The notes: generated from the sequence alone by a model not told the origin. Positions 26,287 to 35,195 are shown, counted from the first letter of the stretch. The stretch: DNA of 64,000 bases from Sphingopyxis sp. PAMC25046 (GCF_004795895.1 NZ_CP039250.1:496001-560000); one strand, 5' to 3'. Program-made: numbers and translations.

Positions 26287-27410
26287 TTGCGCCAGGTCAG
26301 TGCCGACGACATGGCGAAGTTCCAGATCGCGCCGACGACGACGCCCGCGACCCCGGCGACCCACCAGCGCTCGTCATGCCCCGCCATCCAGGTGCCGATG
26401 CCGATATTGGCCACCGCGCCCAGCGCCGAAATCGCATAGAAGCTCGCAAGACCGCCGATCAGGCGCCAGCCCTTCAGCTTGCGGTCGGCATAGGTGAAGC
26501 TGTTGTTGAGGAAGAAGTTGAAGGCGATCGCTGTCATCACCGCCGCGGTCTGCGCGGTGACGAACGCGCTGCCGGTGCCGAGGATCGTGCGCAGGACCGC
26601 GAGATGAACGAACACGCCGAGCCCGCCGACCATCAGGAATTTGAGCAAGCGCACGGGCATGAAGCGGCCGATAGTCTTGTCGGCGATCAGTTCGGCATAT
26701 TCAGCGATCACGCGCACCCCCAACTTGCTCTCGCCCGCCTCGCGCGTGCGGAACTGATAGGGAATTTCGGCGACCTTCAGCGGCGCTGGGCTCGACGCCA
26801 ATATGTCGATCAATATCTTGAAGCCGACCGCTGAGAGCCGGGGCAATGCGCGCTCGAACGCCTCACGGCGAACCGCAAAAAAGCCGCTCATCGGGTCGCT
26901 CACGTCGGTGCCGAGTGCGATCTGGCCGGCGCGCGTCGCGAGCCGGCTCATCCGCGCGCGGTCCTTGTCCCAATCGCCTATTCCGCCGCCCGCGACATAG
27001 CGGGTGCCGACGGCGATATCGGCGCCGCCGTTTGTGACCGCGTCGATCAGCCGCGGTAGCGCCTCCTCGCTATGCTGAAGGTCGCCGTCCATCACCGCGA
27101 TAATCGGCGCCGCGGTCGCCAAAATGCCCTCGACCACTGCCGACGACAGCCCCCGCCGGCCGACGCGCTGGACGATCCGTATATGCCGCGATGTGCGGGC
27201 GATGCGGCGGACGAGTTCGCTCGTCCCGTCGGGCGAATCATCGTCGACGAACAGGACTTCCCAGCCGCGCCCCGCGAGCACGACCGAAAGTTTTGCGATC
27301 AGTTTTTCGACATTGGCGGCTTCGTTGCGCGTCGGCACGACGACCGCGACCTCGAGCGGCAGCGCGTCGATTGTTAGCGGCGAATCGGCAATCAGGATGT
27401 CGTGGCGCAT
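26283..27410 (-). CDS. Polyprenol-phosphate glycosyltransferase fused to a GtrA domain
   Basis: A 375-residue protein. Residues about 20-240 are a family 2 glycosyltransferase: AVVVPTRNEAANVEKLIAKL, the metal-binding FVDDDSPDGTSE, and VMDGDLQHSEEALPRLI, close to dolichol-phosphate mannose synthases. Residues about 245-370 are a GtrA-like domain of four membrane helices (RLLKFLMVGGLGVFVHLAVL, FNFFLNNSFTYADR). It likely moves a sugar from a nucleotide donor to undecaprenyl-phosphate and flips or anchors it for envelope glycosylation. It lies between ubiB and coaBC, and is coupled to the membrane protein gene that follows. Confidence 0.9.
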   Translation of the reverse strand: MRHDILIADSPLTIDALPLEVAVVVPTRNEAANVEKLIAKLSVVLAGRGWEVLFVDDDSPDGTSELVRRIARTSRHIRIVQRVGRRGLSSAVVEGILATAAPIIAVMDGDLQHSEEALPRLIDAVTNGGADIAVGTRYVAGGGIGDWDKDRARMSRLATRAGQIALGTDVSDPMSGFFAVRREAFERALPRLSAVGFKILIDILASSPAPLKVAEIPYQFRTREAGESKLGVRVIAEYAELIADKTIGRFMPVRLLKFLMVGGLGVFVHLAVLRTILGTGSAFVTAQTAAVMTAIAFNFFLNNSFTYADRKLKGWRLIGGLASFYAISALGAVANIGIGTWMAGHDERWWVAGVAGVVVGAIWNFAMSSALTWRK

Positions 27411-27512
27411 GAAACCTCGGTTTTGTCCGGATTTCGCGTCCGGGGTTGGTCGAGGTCAGGTCCTAATGATTTAGGGTAAATGTCCGGTAACCAAGGCTGC
27501 GCGTGCGTCGGC

Positions 27513-29066
27513 TCAGCCGAGCCAGGTCAGGAGGCCGGCCCCCGCCGCGGCACCCGCAAGCGCGGTCAGCGCATAGCGCCACCAGCGTCGCCGTTCGCCC
27601 TTGTCCCACATCAGCGCGATGTCGGGCAGCGGCGGGGCGGGCGGGGCGGCGCCCTTCTTCGGCAATTGCGCGTCGAGGCGGCGAATGATGTCGGGGATCA
27701 GCGCGAGCGTCTTGCCCTGTTCGCGAATCCCGTCGGCGAGTGCGGCTTCGGGGCCGAGTTCGTCGCGAATCCACGCGCTGACGAAGGGCCCCGAGACATC
27801 CCACATATTGATCTTGGGATTGAGCATCGTCGCGACGCCCTCGACCATCACCATCGTCTTCTGGAGCAGCAGCAGGTGCGGCTGCGTCTGCATGTCGAAA
27901 TCGCGCGTGATCGCGAACAGCCCGTCGAGCATCTGCCCGACCGAAAGCTCGCTCACCGGCTTGCCGCGCATCGGCTCGCCGACCGCGCGCAACGCCGTCG
28001 CGAATTCCTCGACGCTGTGATAATCGGGCACATATTGCGCCTCGAAATGGATTTCGGCGACGCGGCGGTAATTGCCCGTGGTCAGCCCATAGAGGATCTC
28101 GGCGAGCCAGTAGCGCGCCTGCCGGTTGATCCGCCCCATGATGCCGAAATCGACCGCGGCGATCGTGCCATCGGCCTTCACGAACAAATTGCCCTGGTGC
28201 ATGTCGGCGTGGAAAAATCCCTCGGCGATCGCCTGCCGCAGAAAGGCGTGGACGAGGTTCGACGCCAGCGCCTCCATGTCGTGCCCCGCTGCGACGAGCC
28301 GGTCGCGGTGCGAGATTTTGACGCCGTCGATCCAGCTCATCGTCATCACGCGGCTCGCGGTGCGATCCCAGTCGATCGCCGGCACCTCATATTCGGGCAC
28401 CGCGGTCATCGCGTCGGCGAGTTCGGATGCCGAGGCCGCTTCGCGGCGCAGGTCGAGTTCGCGCAAGGTCCAGCGGCGGAAATTGGCGATCACCTGCCGC
28501 GGGCGCAGGCGCGCGGCTTCACCGCCAAAGGCTTCGAGATGCGCGGCCGCCCATTCATAGGTTTCGATGTCGCGCGCGAATTGCTTGTCGATGCCCGGGC
28601 GGCGCACCTTGACCGCGACCTGCCGCCCGTCGGTCGTCACCGCGCGGTGGACCTGCGCGATCGACGCCGAACCGACGGGCTCGGGGTCGAACTCGCGGTA
28701 AAGGCTTTCGAGCGGCGCTTCGAAGGTCGCCTCGATTTCCTGCCGGATGCGGTCGAACGCGACGGGCGCGAGCGCGTCCTGCAGCGTCAGCAGGTTGCGC
28801 GCCGCCTCTTCGCCGACGAGGTCGGGGCGCGTCGCGAGCGTCTGTCCCAGCTTGACCGCCGCGGGGCCGATCGCCTGAAAGGCGGCGGCATAGTCGGGTA
28901 GCTTCGGCTGGATCGTGCCGAGCCGCGCAAGGCGGCACAACCGCTTGACCCCCGGCGGCGTCTGCGGCGCGGTTTCGATCCCGCGCAGCGCGCCGTGGCG
29001 TGCGAGAATGCGTCCCCACTTCAGCAGGCGGACGATATGGGTGACGGGTCGGGTCAAGCCTTCCAC
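27513..29066 (-). CDS. ubiB: UbiB atypical kinase of ubiquinone biosynthesis
   Basis: A 517-residue ABC1/ADCK-type protein. It has the KxGQ motif (AAVKLGQTLATRPDL), an Ala-rich loop SASIAQVHRA, the nucleotide-binding KVRRPG lysine, HADMHQGN and the DFG-like AVDFGIMG, and ends in a hydrophobic stretch that fits one or two membrane helices. UbiB supports ring hydroxylation steps of coenzyme Q assembly, through ATPase or lipid-extraction activity. The frame starts at GTG 29066, inside ubiE (13-base overlap); a TTG at 29057 overlapping the ubiE stop by four bases is an alternative. Confidence 0.95.
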   Translation of the reverse strand: MEGLTRPVTHIVRLLKWGRILARHGALRGIETAPQTPPGVKRLCRLARLGTIQPKLPDYAAAFQAIGPAAVKLGQTLATRPDLVGEEAARNLLTLQDALAPVAFDRIRQEIEATFEAPLESLYREFDPEPVGSASIAQVHRAVTTDGRQVAVKVRRPGIDKQFARDIETYEWAAAHLEAFGGEAARLRPRQVIANFRRWTLRELDLRREAASASELADAMTAVPEYEVPAIDWDRTASRVMTMSWIDGVKISHRDRLVAAGHDMEALASNLVHAFLRQAIAEGFFHADMHQGNLFVKADGTIAAVDFGIMGRINRQARYWLAEILYGLTTGNYRRVAEIHFEAQYVPDYHSVEEFATALRAVGEPMRGKPVSELSVGQMLDGLFAITRDFDMQTQPHLLLLQKTMVMVEGVATMLNPKINMWDVSGPFVSAWIRDELGPEAALADGIREQGKTLALIPDIIRRLDAQLPKKGAAPPAPPLPDIALMWDKGERRRWWRYALTALAGAAAGAGLLTWLG

Positions 29067-29791
29067 CCGCTGTGGATCGCGACGAGACCGCCGAGGATCG
29101 GCTCGACCTTGACCGCGGTGAAGCCGGCTTCGCGGATCATCTTCGCGAACTGCGGCATCGGCGGGAAACGGCGGATCGATTCGATCAGATAGCGATAGCT
29201 GTCCTCGTCGTCGGCAATCAGCTTGCCGAGCTTGGGGACGAGGTGATGCGAATAAGCGTCATAGGCCTGCGCGAAACCCGGCCATTCGTTGGTCGAAAAT
29301 TCGAGGCAGAAGAAACGCCCGCCATAGCGCAGCACACGGTGCGCTTCCTTCAGTGCCGCGGGAATGTCGGTGACGTTGCGGATGCCGAAGGCGATCGTAT
29401 AAGCGTCGAAGAATTGGTCCGGAAAGCTCAGCTTTTCGGCGTTCTGCTCGGACCACACGAGGCTGTCGATCCCGCGCTCTGCCGCGCGCTTCATGCCGAC
29501 GCCGAGCATGTCGGGGTTGATGTCGGCGACCGTGATGCTCGCGCCGAAGCGCTCCATACGAAAGGCGATGTCGCCGGTGCCGCCCGCCATGTCGAGGATC
29601 GTCTCGCCTTCGCGCGGCTTCACGCGGCGTACGAAGCGGTCCTTCCACAGGCGGTGCATCCCCCCCGACATCGCGTCGTTCATGATGTCATATTTGCGCG
29701 CGACGCGGCTGAACACTTCGCCGACCATCGCGGTCTTCGCGCCCGCGGGGACCTGTTCATAGCCGAAGCTGACGGTGTCGGGAGTGGCCAT
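29054..29791 (-). CDS. ubiE: Demethylmenaquinone/2-methoxy-6-polyprenyl-1,4-benzoquinol methyltransferase
   Basis: A 245-residue methyltransferase. I use the ATG at 29791 (MATPDTVSFGYEQVP), the usual sphingomonad start, rather than 69 bases upstream. Signatures: VFSRVARKYDIMNDAMSGGMHRLWKD, motif I DMAGGTGDIAFRM, DINPDML, IAFGIRNVTDIPAAL and the C-terminal GLVAIHSGWKA. It C-methylates the quinone ring in ubiquinone synthesis. It overlaps ubiB by 13 bases, so the pair is translationally coupled. mutM starts 94 bases away on the other strand. Confidence 0.96.
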   Translation of the reverse strand: MATPDTVSFGYEQVPAGAKTAMVGEVFSRVARKYDIMNDAMSGGMHRLWKDRFVRRVKPREGETILDMAGGTGDIAFRMERFGASITVADINPDMLGVGMKRAAERGIDSLVWSEQNAEKLSFPDQFFDAYTIAFGIRNVTDIPAALKEAHRVLRYGGRFFCLEFSTNEWPGFAQAYDAYSHHLVPKLGKLIADDEDSYRYLIESIRRFPPMPQFAKMIREAGFTAVKVEPILGGLVAIHSGWKA

Positions 29792-29884
29792 GATGCGCGC
29801 GCCTTTGCGGGGGAGGGGTAAAGTCGAACGGCCTTTAGCCGGGCCTTGCCGCCCGCGCAAATGGCGCGTAGCCCGATGCGCGAT

Positions 29885-30697
29885 ATGCCCGAGCTACCCG
29901 AAGTCGAAACCACCGTCCGCGGGCTCGCGCCCTTCCTCGAGGGCCAGCGGTTGACCTCGGTCATCACCTTTCGCCCCGACCTGCGCCGGCCTTTTCCTGC
30001 CGATCTTGCACAGCGCCTGACCGGCGCGACGGTCACTACCCTGACGCGTCGCGCCAAATATGGCGTTATCTCGACCGACCGCGACGATCATATGATCTTC
30101 CACCTCGGCATGTCCGGGCGCTGGCGCACCGAAGGCGGCAAGGCCGGCAAACACGACCATCTGCTGCTCGAAACCGGGGTGGGGCACCGGCTCTTCCTCC
30201 ACGACCCGCGCCGATTCGGCTCGGTCGATCTGGTGAGCGGCGATCCGCTCACGCGCTTTGCATCCTTTGTGACGCTGGGCCCCGAGCCGCTCTCGGACGA
30301 ATTCGACGCGGCCTATCTGGCAAAGGCGCTCGCCGGACGCCGCGCGCCGGTCAAGGCGATGCTGCTCGATCAAACGATCGTTGCGGGGCTGGGCAATATC
30401 TATGTCTGCGAGGCACTCAACATGGCGAAAATAGCGCCGACGAAGCCCGCCGCCGACTTGCCGAGGGCGAAACTCGCGGCGCTCGTTCCCGCGATCAAAG
30501 AGGTGCTGATCGCGGCGATCGCGGCGGGGGGCTCGACTTTGCGCGACTTCCTCGGCCCCGAGGGCGAACTCGGCTATTTCGCCAAGGACTGGCGCGTCTA
30601 TGGCCGCGAGAAAGAGGCCTGCGAATGCGGCGGGACGATCGCGCGGATCGTGCAGAGCGGCCGTTCGACCTTCTTTTGCCCCAAATGCCAACGATAA
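29885..30697 (+). CDS. mutM: Formamidopyrimidine-DNA glycosylase
   Basis: A 270-residue Fpg. The start must be the ATG at 29885 because the protein works through its N-terminal Pro, giving MPELPEVETTVRGL; longer frames upstream are not compatible. It also has Lys of GRRAKYG-like TRRAKYGV, the helix-two-turn-helix LLDQTIVAGLGNIYVCEALN and a C-terminal zinc finger. The first zinc pair is C-x-C (ACECGG), one residue shorter than the usual C-x2-C, followed by FFCPKCQR. It excises 8-oxoguanine and Fapy from DNA. Divergent from ubiE-ubiB. Confidence 0.95.
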   Translation: MPELPEVETTVRGLAPFLEGQRLTSVITFRPDLRRPFPADLAQRLTGATVTTLTRRAKYGVISTDRDDHMIFHLGMSGRWRTEGGKAGKHDHLLLETGVGHRLFLHDPRRFGSVDLVSGDPLTRFASFVTLGPEPLSDEFDAAYLAKALAGRRAPVKAMLLDQTIVAGLGNIYVCEALNMAKIAPTKPAADLPRAKLAALVPAIKEVLIAAIAAGGSTLRDFLGPEGELGYFAKDWRVYGREKEACECGGTIARIVQSGRSTFFCPKCQR

Positions 30698-30715
30698 TGC
30701 GGGATATTGCCCGCA
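30698..30715 (+). terminator. Short hairpin after mutM
   Basis: TGCGGG (30698-30703) pairs with CCCGCA (30710-30715) around a six-base loop, directly after the mutM stop. No U-tract follows, so this is a weak terminator or a 3'-end stabiliser. Confidence 0.4.
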
Positions 30716-30721
30716 AAGCCA

Positions 30722-30750
30722 TTGACCAAATCGCCCTTCATCGCTATGCG
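30722..30750 (+). promoter_or_regulatory. Candidate sigma-70 promoter of rpsT
   Basis: TTGACC (30722-30727) and TATGCG (30745-30750) are separated by 17 bases and lie about 135 bases before rpsT. The -35 is good and the -10 is fair. It is the best match in the mutM-rpsT gap, but no transcription start is known. Confidence 0.35.
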
Positions 30751-30886
30751 CGCACCCTTCGAGCAGGGTCCGGTCGTCCGGAACCGGCCGCATCCGGACA
30801 TTGATTCGCTGCATCTCGCGCGATTCGGCTGCTCCGTTTAGGCTGTGCTCCGACCATGTAGACCGTTTGAAAGACTAGAGGAATTT

Positions 30887-31150
30887 ATGGCCAATACGCC
30901 GCAGGCAAAGAAGCGCATCCGCCGCAACACCGCGCGCACCGTCGTGAACAAGAATCGCGTTTCGCGCATTCGCACGCTGGTGAAGAAGGTCGAAACGGCC
31001 GTCGCCGCCGGTGACAAGGACGCCGCTGCTGCCGCGCTGAAGGCTGCGCAGCCCGAAATGGCGCGCGGCGTCGCCAAGGGCGTGCTCCACAAGAACACCG
31101 TCGCGCGCAAATATTCGCGCCTGACGAAGAGCGTGAACGCGATCGCCTGA
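30887..31150 (+). CDS. rpsT: 30S ribosomal protein S20
   Basis: An 87-residue basic protein, [18 protein letters not shown] at the start and [10 protein letters not shown] at the end, the expected S20 length and pattern. It binds 16S rRNA in the small subunit. The ATG at 30887 follows AGAGGAA; a longer frame upstream is not real. A strong terminator follows at 31180. The order mutM-rpsT-dnaA is conserved in this family. Confidence 0.98.
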   Translation: MANTPQAKKRIRRNTARTVVNKNRVSRIRTLVKKVETAVAAGDKDAAAAALKAAQPEMARGVAKGVLHKNTVARKYSRLTKSVNAIA

Positions 31151-31174
31151 TCGCCGACGTCCCGAAAGGGAACA

Positions 31175-31213
31175 AAAAGGACCCGCTGGCATCTTGCCCG
31201 CGGGTCTTTTTTT
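31175..31213 (+). terminator. Rho-independent terminator of rpsT
   Basis: GACCCGC (31180-31186) pairs with GCGGGTC (31200-31206), followed by seven T (31207-31213); a run of A (31174-31178) before the stem pairs with the T-run, so it could also work in the other direction. It lies 30 bases after the rpsT stop and is the clearest terminator in the window. Confidence 0.92.
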
Positions 31214-31650
31214 GCGCCCGATATTGTGACAGCCCGGTGGCAATAGTGTTGCAGCGCGGTAAGTGACGGAATTGCCGCGATTCGTTGTTTGGCCGCCAGA
31301 ATGTAACAAATAAGAACTTGATAATAAAAGATAAAATGGAGTTTTGACGCGATTCCGGCGGCCCCGGCGAGTCAAGATTTTTATTTCAGTATTTTTACAC
31401 GGCGAGCCCTTGATAGACTCGCCGCGCCCTGACTAGACAGGTGCGTCGTCGGCCTTCGCCGGCGGCCGCTACATCGACATGATTCGCATCCTTTCGGGCT
31501 CCTTGCCCGGATGAGAACCTGTGCCCGGCGCAGGCGACGAATCGGCATGTGGCCGGCCGCCCGAAACTCCGGCGCAAAGGGGACCTGAGGGGGCGGCACG
31601 GCGTGACAGAGAGCGGCAATCGGCATGGGCATGAAGCAAAAGACAGAGCG
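31214..31650. other. Gap between rpsT and dnaA (dnaA promoter region)
   Basis: About 437 bases without a convincing gene. From about 31300 to 31400 it is markedly AT-rich (for example GATAATAAAAGATAAAATGG and TTTTTATTTCAGTATTTTTACA), unlike its surroundings, and a small GGCGAG/CTCGCC hairpin lies at 31401-31423. This probably holds dnaA promoters. I see no cluster of perfect TTATNCACA boxes, so I do not call it a replication origin. A GTG at 31603 with GAGGGGG before it could be an alternative dnaA start. Confidence 0.55.
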
Positions 31651-33012
31651 ATGAACGGCGACGCCGCCACGCTCTGGCCGCGCGTCGCCGAAGGGCTGCG
31701 CCGCGACCTCGGCGTGCGCACCTTCGACCATTGGCTGAAACCCGTACGCTTTGCCGATTATTGCGCGCTGTCGGGCGTCGTGACGCTCGAGACCGTCAGC
31801 CGCTTTTCGGCCAACTGGATCAACGAACGCTTCGGCGACCGGCTCGAACTCGCGTGGCGGCAGCAATTGCCCGCGGTGCGCAGCGTCATGGTGCGCGGCG
31901 GCGCCGCGGCGGACGACCGCGCGGCGAATCTTGCCGCCGCGCCGCTGCCGAGTTTCGACGCGCCGCCTGCGCCCGCCGCCAACCCCGCGCTCCTCGGTTT
32001 CGACCCGCGCCTGTCGTTCGACCGCTTCGTCGTTGCGCGCAGCAACATCCTCGCTGCCAACGCCGCGCGCCGCATGGCGATGGTCGAAGCGCCGCAGTTC
32101 AACCCGCTCTACCTCTGCTCAGGCACCGGGCAGGGCAAGACGCACCTCCTCCAGGCGATCGCCCAGGATTATGCCGCGGCGCACCCGACCGCGAACATCA
32201 TCCTGATGTCGGCGGAGAAGTTCATGCTCGAGTTCGTCGGCGCAATGCGCGGCGGCGACATGATGGCGTTCAAGGCGCGGCTGCGCGCCGCCGACCTGCT
32301 GCTGCTCGATGACCTCCAGTTCGTGATCGGCAAGAATTCGACACAGGAGGAACTGCTCCACACGATCGACGATCTGATGACCGCCGGCAAGCGCCTCGTC
32401 GTTACGGCCGACCGCCCGCCCGCGATGCTCGACGGGGTCGAGGCGCGGCTGCTGTCGCGCCTGTCGGGCGGGCTCGTCGCCGATATCGAAGCGCCCGAGG
32501 ACGATCTTCGCGAACGCATCATCCGCCAGCGGCTCGCCGCGATGCCGATGGTCGAGGTTCCCGATGCGGTCGTCGCCTATCTGGTCAAGCATTTCACGCG
32601 CAACATTCGCGAGCTTGAGGGCGCGCTCAACAAGCTGCTCGCCTATGCCGCGCTGACCGGCACAACGGTCGACCTCGCGCTTGCCGAAGACCGGCTCGCC
32701 GAAAATGTCCGCAGCGCGCGCCCGCGCATCACGATCGACGAGATCCAGCGCGCGGTCTGCGCGCACTACCGGCTCGACAAGTCTGAAATGGCGTCGAAGC
32801 GCCGCGTCCGCGCGGTCGCGCGCCCGCGCCAGGTCGCGATGTACCTCGCAAAGGAACTCACGCCGCGCTCCTATCCCGAAATCGGGCGCCGTTTCGGCGG
32901 GCGCGACCATTCGACGGTGATCCACGCGGTGCGCACGGTCGAGGCGCTGCGCGTCGCCGACAGCGAGCTCGACGCCGAGATCGCCGCGATCCGCCGCACT
33001 CTCAACAGCTGA
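31651..33012 (+). CDS. dnaA: Chromosomal replication initiator protein DnaA
   Basis: A 453-residue DnaA from the ATG at 31651 (MNGDAATLWPRV). The GTG at 31603 has the better ribosome-binding site and would add 16 residues. Domain I is about 1-75 and a short Ala/Pro linker about 90-112 follows. The AAA+ domain has Walker A GTGQGKTHLL (158-167), with Gln where GLGKT is more common, and Walker B LLLLDDLQF. The C-terminal DNA-binding domain ends with the signature GRDHSTVIHAVRTVE. It unwinds the origin and controls replication timing. The AT-rich gap upstream probably carries its promoter. Confidence 0.96.
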   Translation: MNGDAATLWPRVAEGLRRDLGVRTFDHWLKPVRFADYCALSGVVTLETVSRFSANWINERFGDRLELAWRQQLPAVRSVMVRGGAAADDRAANLAAAPLPSFDAPPAPAANPALLGFDPRLSFDRFVVARSNILAANAARRMAMVEAPQFNPLYLCSGTGQGKTHLLQAIAQDYAAAHPTANIILMSAEKFMLEFVGAMRGGDMMAFKARLRAADLLLLDDLQFVIGKNSTQEELLHTIDDLMTAGKRLVVTADRPPAMLDGVEARLLSRLSGGLVADIEAPEDDLRERIIRQRLAAMPMVEVPDAVVAYLVKHFTRNIRELEGALNKLLAYAALTGTTVDLALAEDRLAENVRSARPRITIDEIQRAVCAHYRLDKSEMASKRRVRAVARPRQVAMYLAKELTPRSYPEIGRRFGGRDHSTVIHAVRTVEALRVADSELDAEIAAIRRTLNS

Positions 33013-33114
33013 TCCACAGGGCTATGCCGGGGTTATCCCGGCTTTGCCCACAACGCACGCGCCGCTCGAACGGCTGCATTGGGGTGGAGAGCTGTCGTTG
33101 CTCTCCTCCACTTC

Positions 33115-33206
33115 CGTCATCCCGGGCTTGACCCGGGATCCCGCTTTTTGGGGCGTCGACTGGTCTTCGGCATCAAGCGGGACCCCGGATCAAGTCCGGG
33201 GTGACG
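33115..33206. repeat. Inverted repeat pair, CGTCATCCCGGGCTTGACCC family
   Basis: Two 32-base copies, 33115-33146 and 33175-33206, face each other with a 28-base spacer and differ at four positions. Each begins with GTCAT/CCCGGxxTTGACCCGGGATCCCGC-like sequence, a repeat widespread in sphingomonads and other alphaproteobacteria. It lies between convergent genes, so a role in ending or stabilising transcripts is plausible. Confidence 0.85.
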
Positions 33207-33256
33207 AATAAAGAGACGGAAGCAAACCGCCCGAAAACAGCCATTCTCATTACCAT

Positions 33257-33293
33257 AAAAAGGCCCGCCTTCCGTCTGGAGGGCGAGCCTTTT
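33257..33293. terminator. Bidirectional terminator between dnaA and lipoprotein gene
   Basis: AAAAGGCCCGCC pairs with GGCGAGCCTTTT around an eleven-base loop (33258-33269 with 33282-33293), one mismatch in the stem. T-rich runs follow on both strands, so it can end dnaA transcripts and those of the opposing lipoprotein gene, which stops 18 bases away. Confidence 0.8.
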
Positions 33294-33311
33294 GTTTGGC
33301 CTTAAAGTCGT

Positions 33312-34004
33312 TCAGCCCCTTTCGGGCGGCGCGACCGTGATCCGTACGCGTTCGCCCGAGTTGCCCGGGAAGCCGGTAAACATCGCTTCGACGAGGTTCG
33401 GGACGATCGTCTGGAGGTTGTTGTCGCGCGACTGCGCCTCGGCATGGCCCTCGAACAGGCGCGAGCCGTCGGCGGCGCGGTCGATCTGAAGGTTCAGGCC
33501 GCTGGTATAGACGGTGTAGCTCGACACATCATTATAGCCCCAGCCGGGCCCGAAGCCGCCCCACAGGAAGGGGTCGCGATAGCCATAGACATAACGGCGC
33601 CCGCCGCGGCCGGTGACGATCACCGGACGATAGAAGCCACGGCCGTACCAGCCGCCGCCGTACCAGGGATCACCGAAGCCCGGGCTCGACACGACGCGTT
33701 CGCGGCCCTTGTCGACCCCATAGTCCATGCGGACGACCAGGTCGGCGCGTTCGCCGTTCGCGGCGGGGCGATAGCCGTAGCGCGTCAGTTCGCCCGCCAC
33801 GATATTGGCATATTGGCCGAACTCGATGCCGCCCTGCAGCGCCGGGTTGCTGGCCTCGACGACAAAGCTCTGACCCTGCGGCGCAGGAAGCTGCGACTGG
33901 AAGCGCGCGACATCGGCCTTGAACGGCGTCGCACAGCCGGTCAAAGCGAGCGCGGCACCCGTCATGGCGGCAAGGCCCAGTCGCCGGAAATTGATCTTGC
34001 TCAT
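33312..34004 (-). CDS. DUF4136-like outer-membrane lipoprotein
   Basis: A 230-residue protein. I start it at the ATG at 34004 (MSKINFRRLGL), with GGAG ten bases upstream; the frame extends 11 codons further. The signal ends in ALALTGCATPF, a lipobox with Cys at about 24. The mature part has the DUF4136 layout of small periplasmic lipoproteins, with a Gly/Tyr/Trp/Pro-rich stretch (DPWYGGGWYGRGFYRP) around residues 115-140 and a C-terminal part resembling VEAMFTGFPGNSGE. The function is unknown. It is separated from trpS by 183 bases. Confidence 0.82.
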   Translation of the reverse strand: MSKINFRRLGLAAMTGAALALTGCATPFKADVARFQSQLPAPQGQSFVVEASNPALQGGIEFGQYANIVAGELTRYGYRPAANGERADLVVRMDYGVDKGRERVVSSPGFGDPWYGGGWYGRGFYRPVIVTGRGGRRYVYGYRDPFLWGGFGPGWGYNDVSSYTVYTSGLNLQIDRAADGSRLFEGHAEAQSRDNNLQTIVPNLVEAMFTGFPGNSGERVRITVAPPERG

Positions 34005-34187
34005 CGTCTTGGCTCCGTGATTCGGGTGCGCGTTCATGCCGCGCTCTCATACCATAGACTATGCCAACGCGACTTAACCTTGGTTGAACCCGTTTCGTCG
34101 CATGGACGTTCTACTCCCAGGATATGGGGAACGGAAACGCAAAAACAAGAAATTCCGCTTGCGGAACAGCGTCCAAGCGATCCGGCG

Positions 34188-35195
34188 TCAGCGGCAGAGC
34201 CCCAGCGCGGCATAGGCCGCGTCGAGGGTCGGCTTCGCTAGCGCGCGCGCCTTCACGGCGCCCTTGTCAAGGATCGCGTCGAGCGCCGCGGCATCGTCCT
34301 TCAGCGCGACGAAGCGCGCGTTGATCGGCGCGAGCTTTTCGATCAGCAATTCGCCGAGCGCGGGCTTGAACGCCCCGAACCCTTGCCCCGCATGGTCGCG
34401 CAGCACCGCGTCGACGCTCGTATCGGCGAGCGCGGCATAGATGCCGACGAGGTTGCGCGCCTCGGGACGTCCTTCGAGCCCCGCCGCTTCGGACGGTAGT
34501 ACCTCGGGATCGGTCTTCGCCTTGCGGACCTTCTGCATCATCGTGTCGGCGTCGTCGGTCAGGTTGATGCGGCTCATGTCCGACGGGTCGGACTTCGACA
34601 TCTTCGCGGCGCCGTCGCGCAGGCTCATGATGCGCGCGAGACCCGCCGGGATGATTGGTTCGGGCAGCGTGAACACCGGTGCGTCGTCGCTGGCATAATC
34701 GTTGTTGAACTTCTGCGCGACGTCGCGCGCGAGTTCGAGATGCTGCTTCTGATCCTCGCCGACCGGCACGTGCGTCGTCTGATAGAGCAGCACGTCGGCG
34801 GCCTGCAGAACCGGGTAGGTATAAAGCGCCGCCGACGCGCTTTCGCGGTTTTTGCCCGACTTGTCCTTGAACTGCGTCATGCGGTTGAGCCAGCCGAGCC
34901 GCGCGGTGCCGTTGAGGAGCCATTGCAGCTCGGCGTGCGCGGGGACGCGCGCTTGATTGAACAGGATCGAGCGGTCGGTGTCGATCCCGCAGGCGACGAG
35001 CGCGGCGGTCATCGCGCGCGTGTTCGCGGTCAGCTCCGCCGGGACGTGCGGCATCGAAATCGCGTGCAGATCGGCGAGGAAATAGAGCTTGTCGCCCTCC
35101 ATCTCGTCCTGCATGCGCACCCAGTTGCGGATCGCGCCCAGATAGTTGCCGAGGTGCAAATTTCCGGTGGGCTGAATGCCCGAAAGCGTCCGCAT
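34188..35195 (-). CDS. trpS: Tryptophanyl-tRNA synthetase
   Basis: A 335-residue class I synthetase charging tRNA-Trp. The HIGH-type site is TGNLHLGNYLGAI near the N-terminus and the KMSKS loop is AAKMSKSDPSD near residue 200. Length and layout are normal. It lies 21 bases after murJ on the same strand, and secB, murJ and trpS look like one transcription unit. Confidence 0.97.
   Translation of the reverse strand: MRTLSGIQPTGNLHLGNYLGAIRNWVRMQDEMEGDKLYFLADLHAISMPHVPAELTANTRAMTAALVACGIDTDRSILFNQARVPAHAELQWLLNGTARLGWLNRMTQFKDKSGKNRESASAALYTYPVLQAADVLLYQTTHVPVGEDQKQHLELARDVAQKFNNDYASDDAPVFTLPEPIIPAGLARIMSLRDGAAKMSKSDPSDMSRINLTDDADTMMQKVRKAKTDPEVLPSEAAGLEGRPEARNLVGIYAALADTSVDAVLRDHAGQGFGAFKPALGELLIEKLAPINARFVALKDDAAALDAILDKGAVKARALAKPTLDAAYAALGLCR

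Larger units (their letters stand above)
33013..33311. other. Convergent gap after dnaA holding a repeat pair and a terminator
   Basis: About 300 bases between the convergent ends of dnaA and the DUF4136 lipoprotein gene. It holds GC-rich spacer, an inverted pair of 32-base repeats (33115-33206) and a bidirectional terminator (33257-33293). No gene is apparent. Confidence 0.75.

Noticed and set aside
31214..31650. Replication origin next to dnaA
   Set aside because: AT-rich, but I see no cluster of good DnaA boxes, and in related bacteria the origin is usually not beside dnaA. Kept as a promoter region only.
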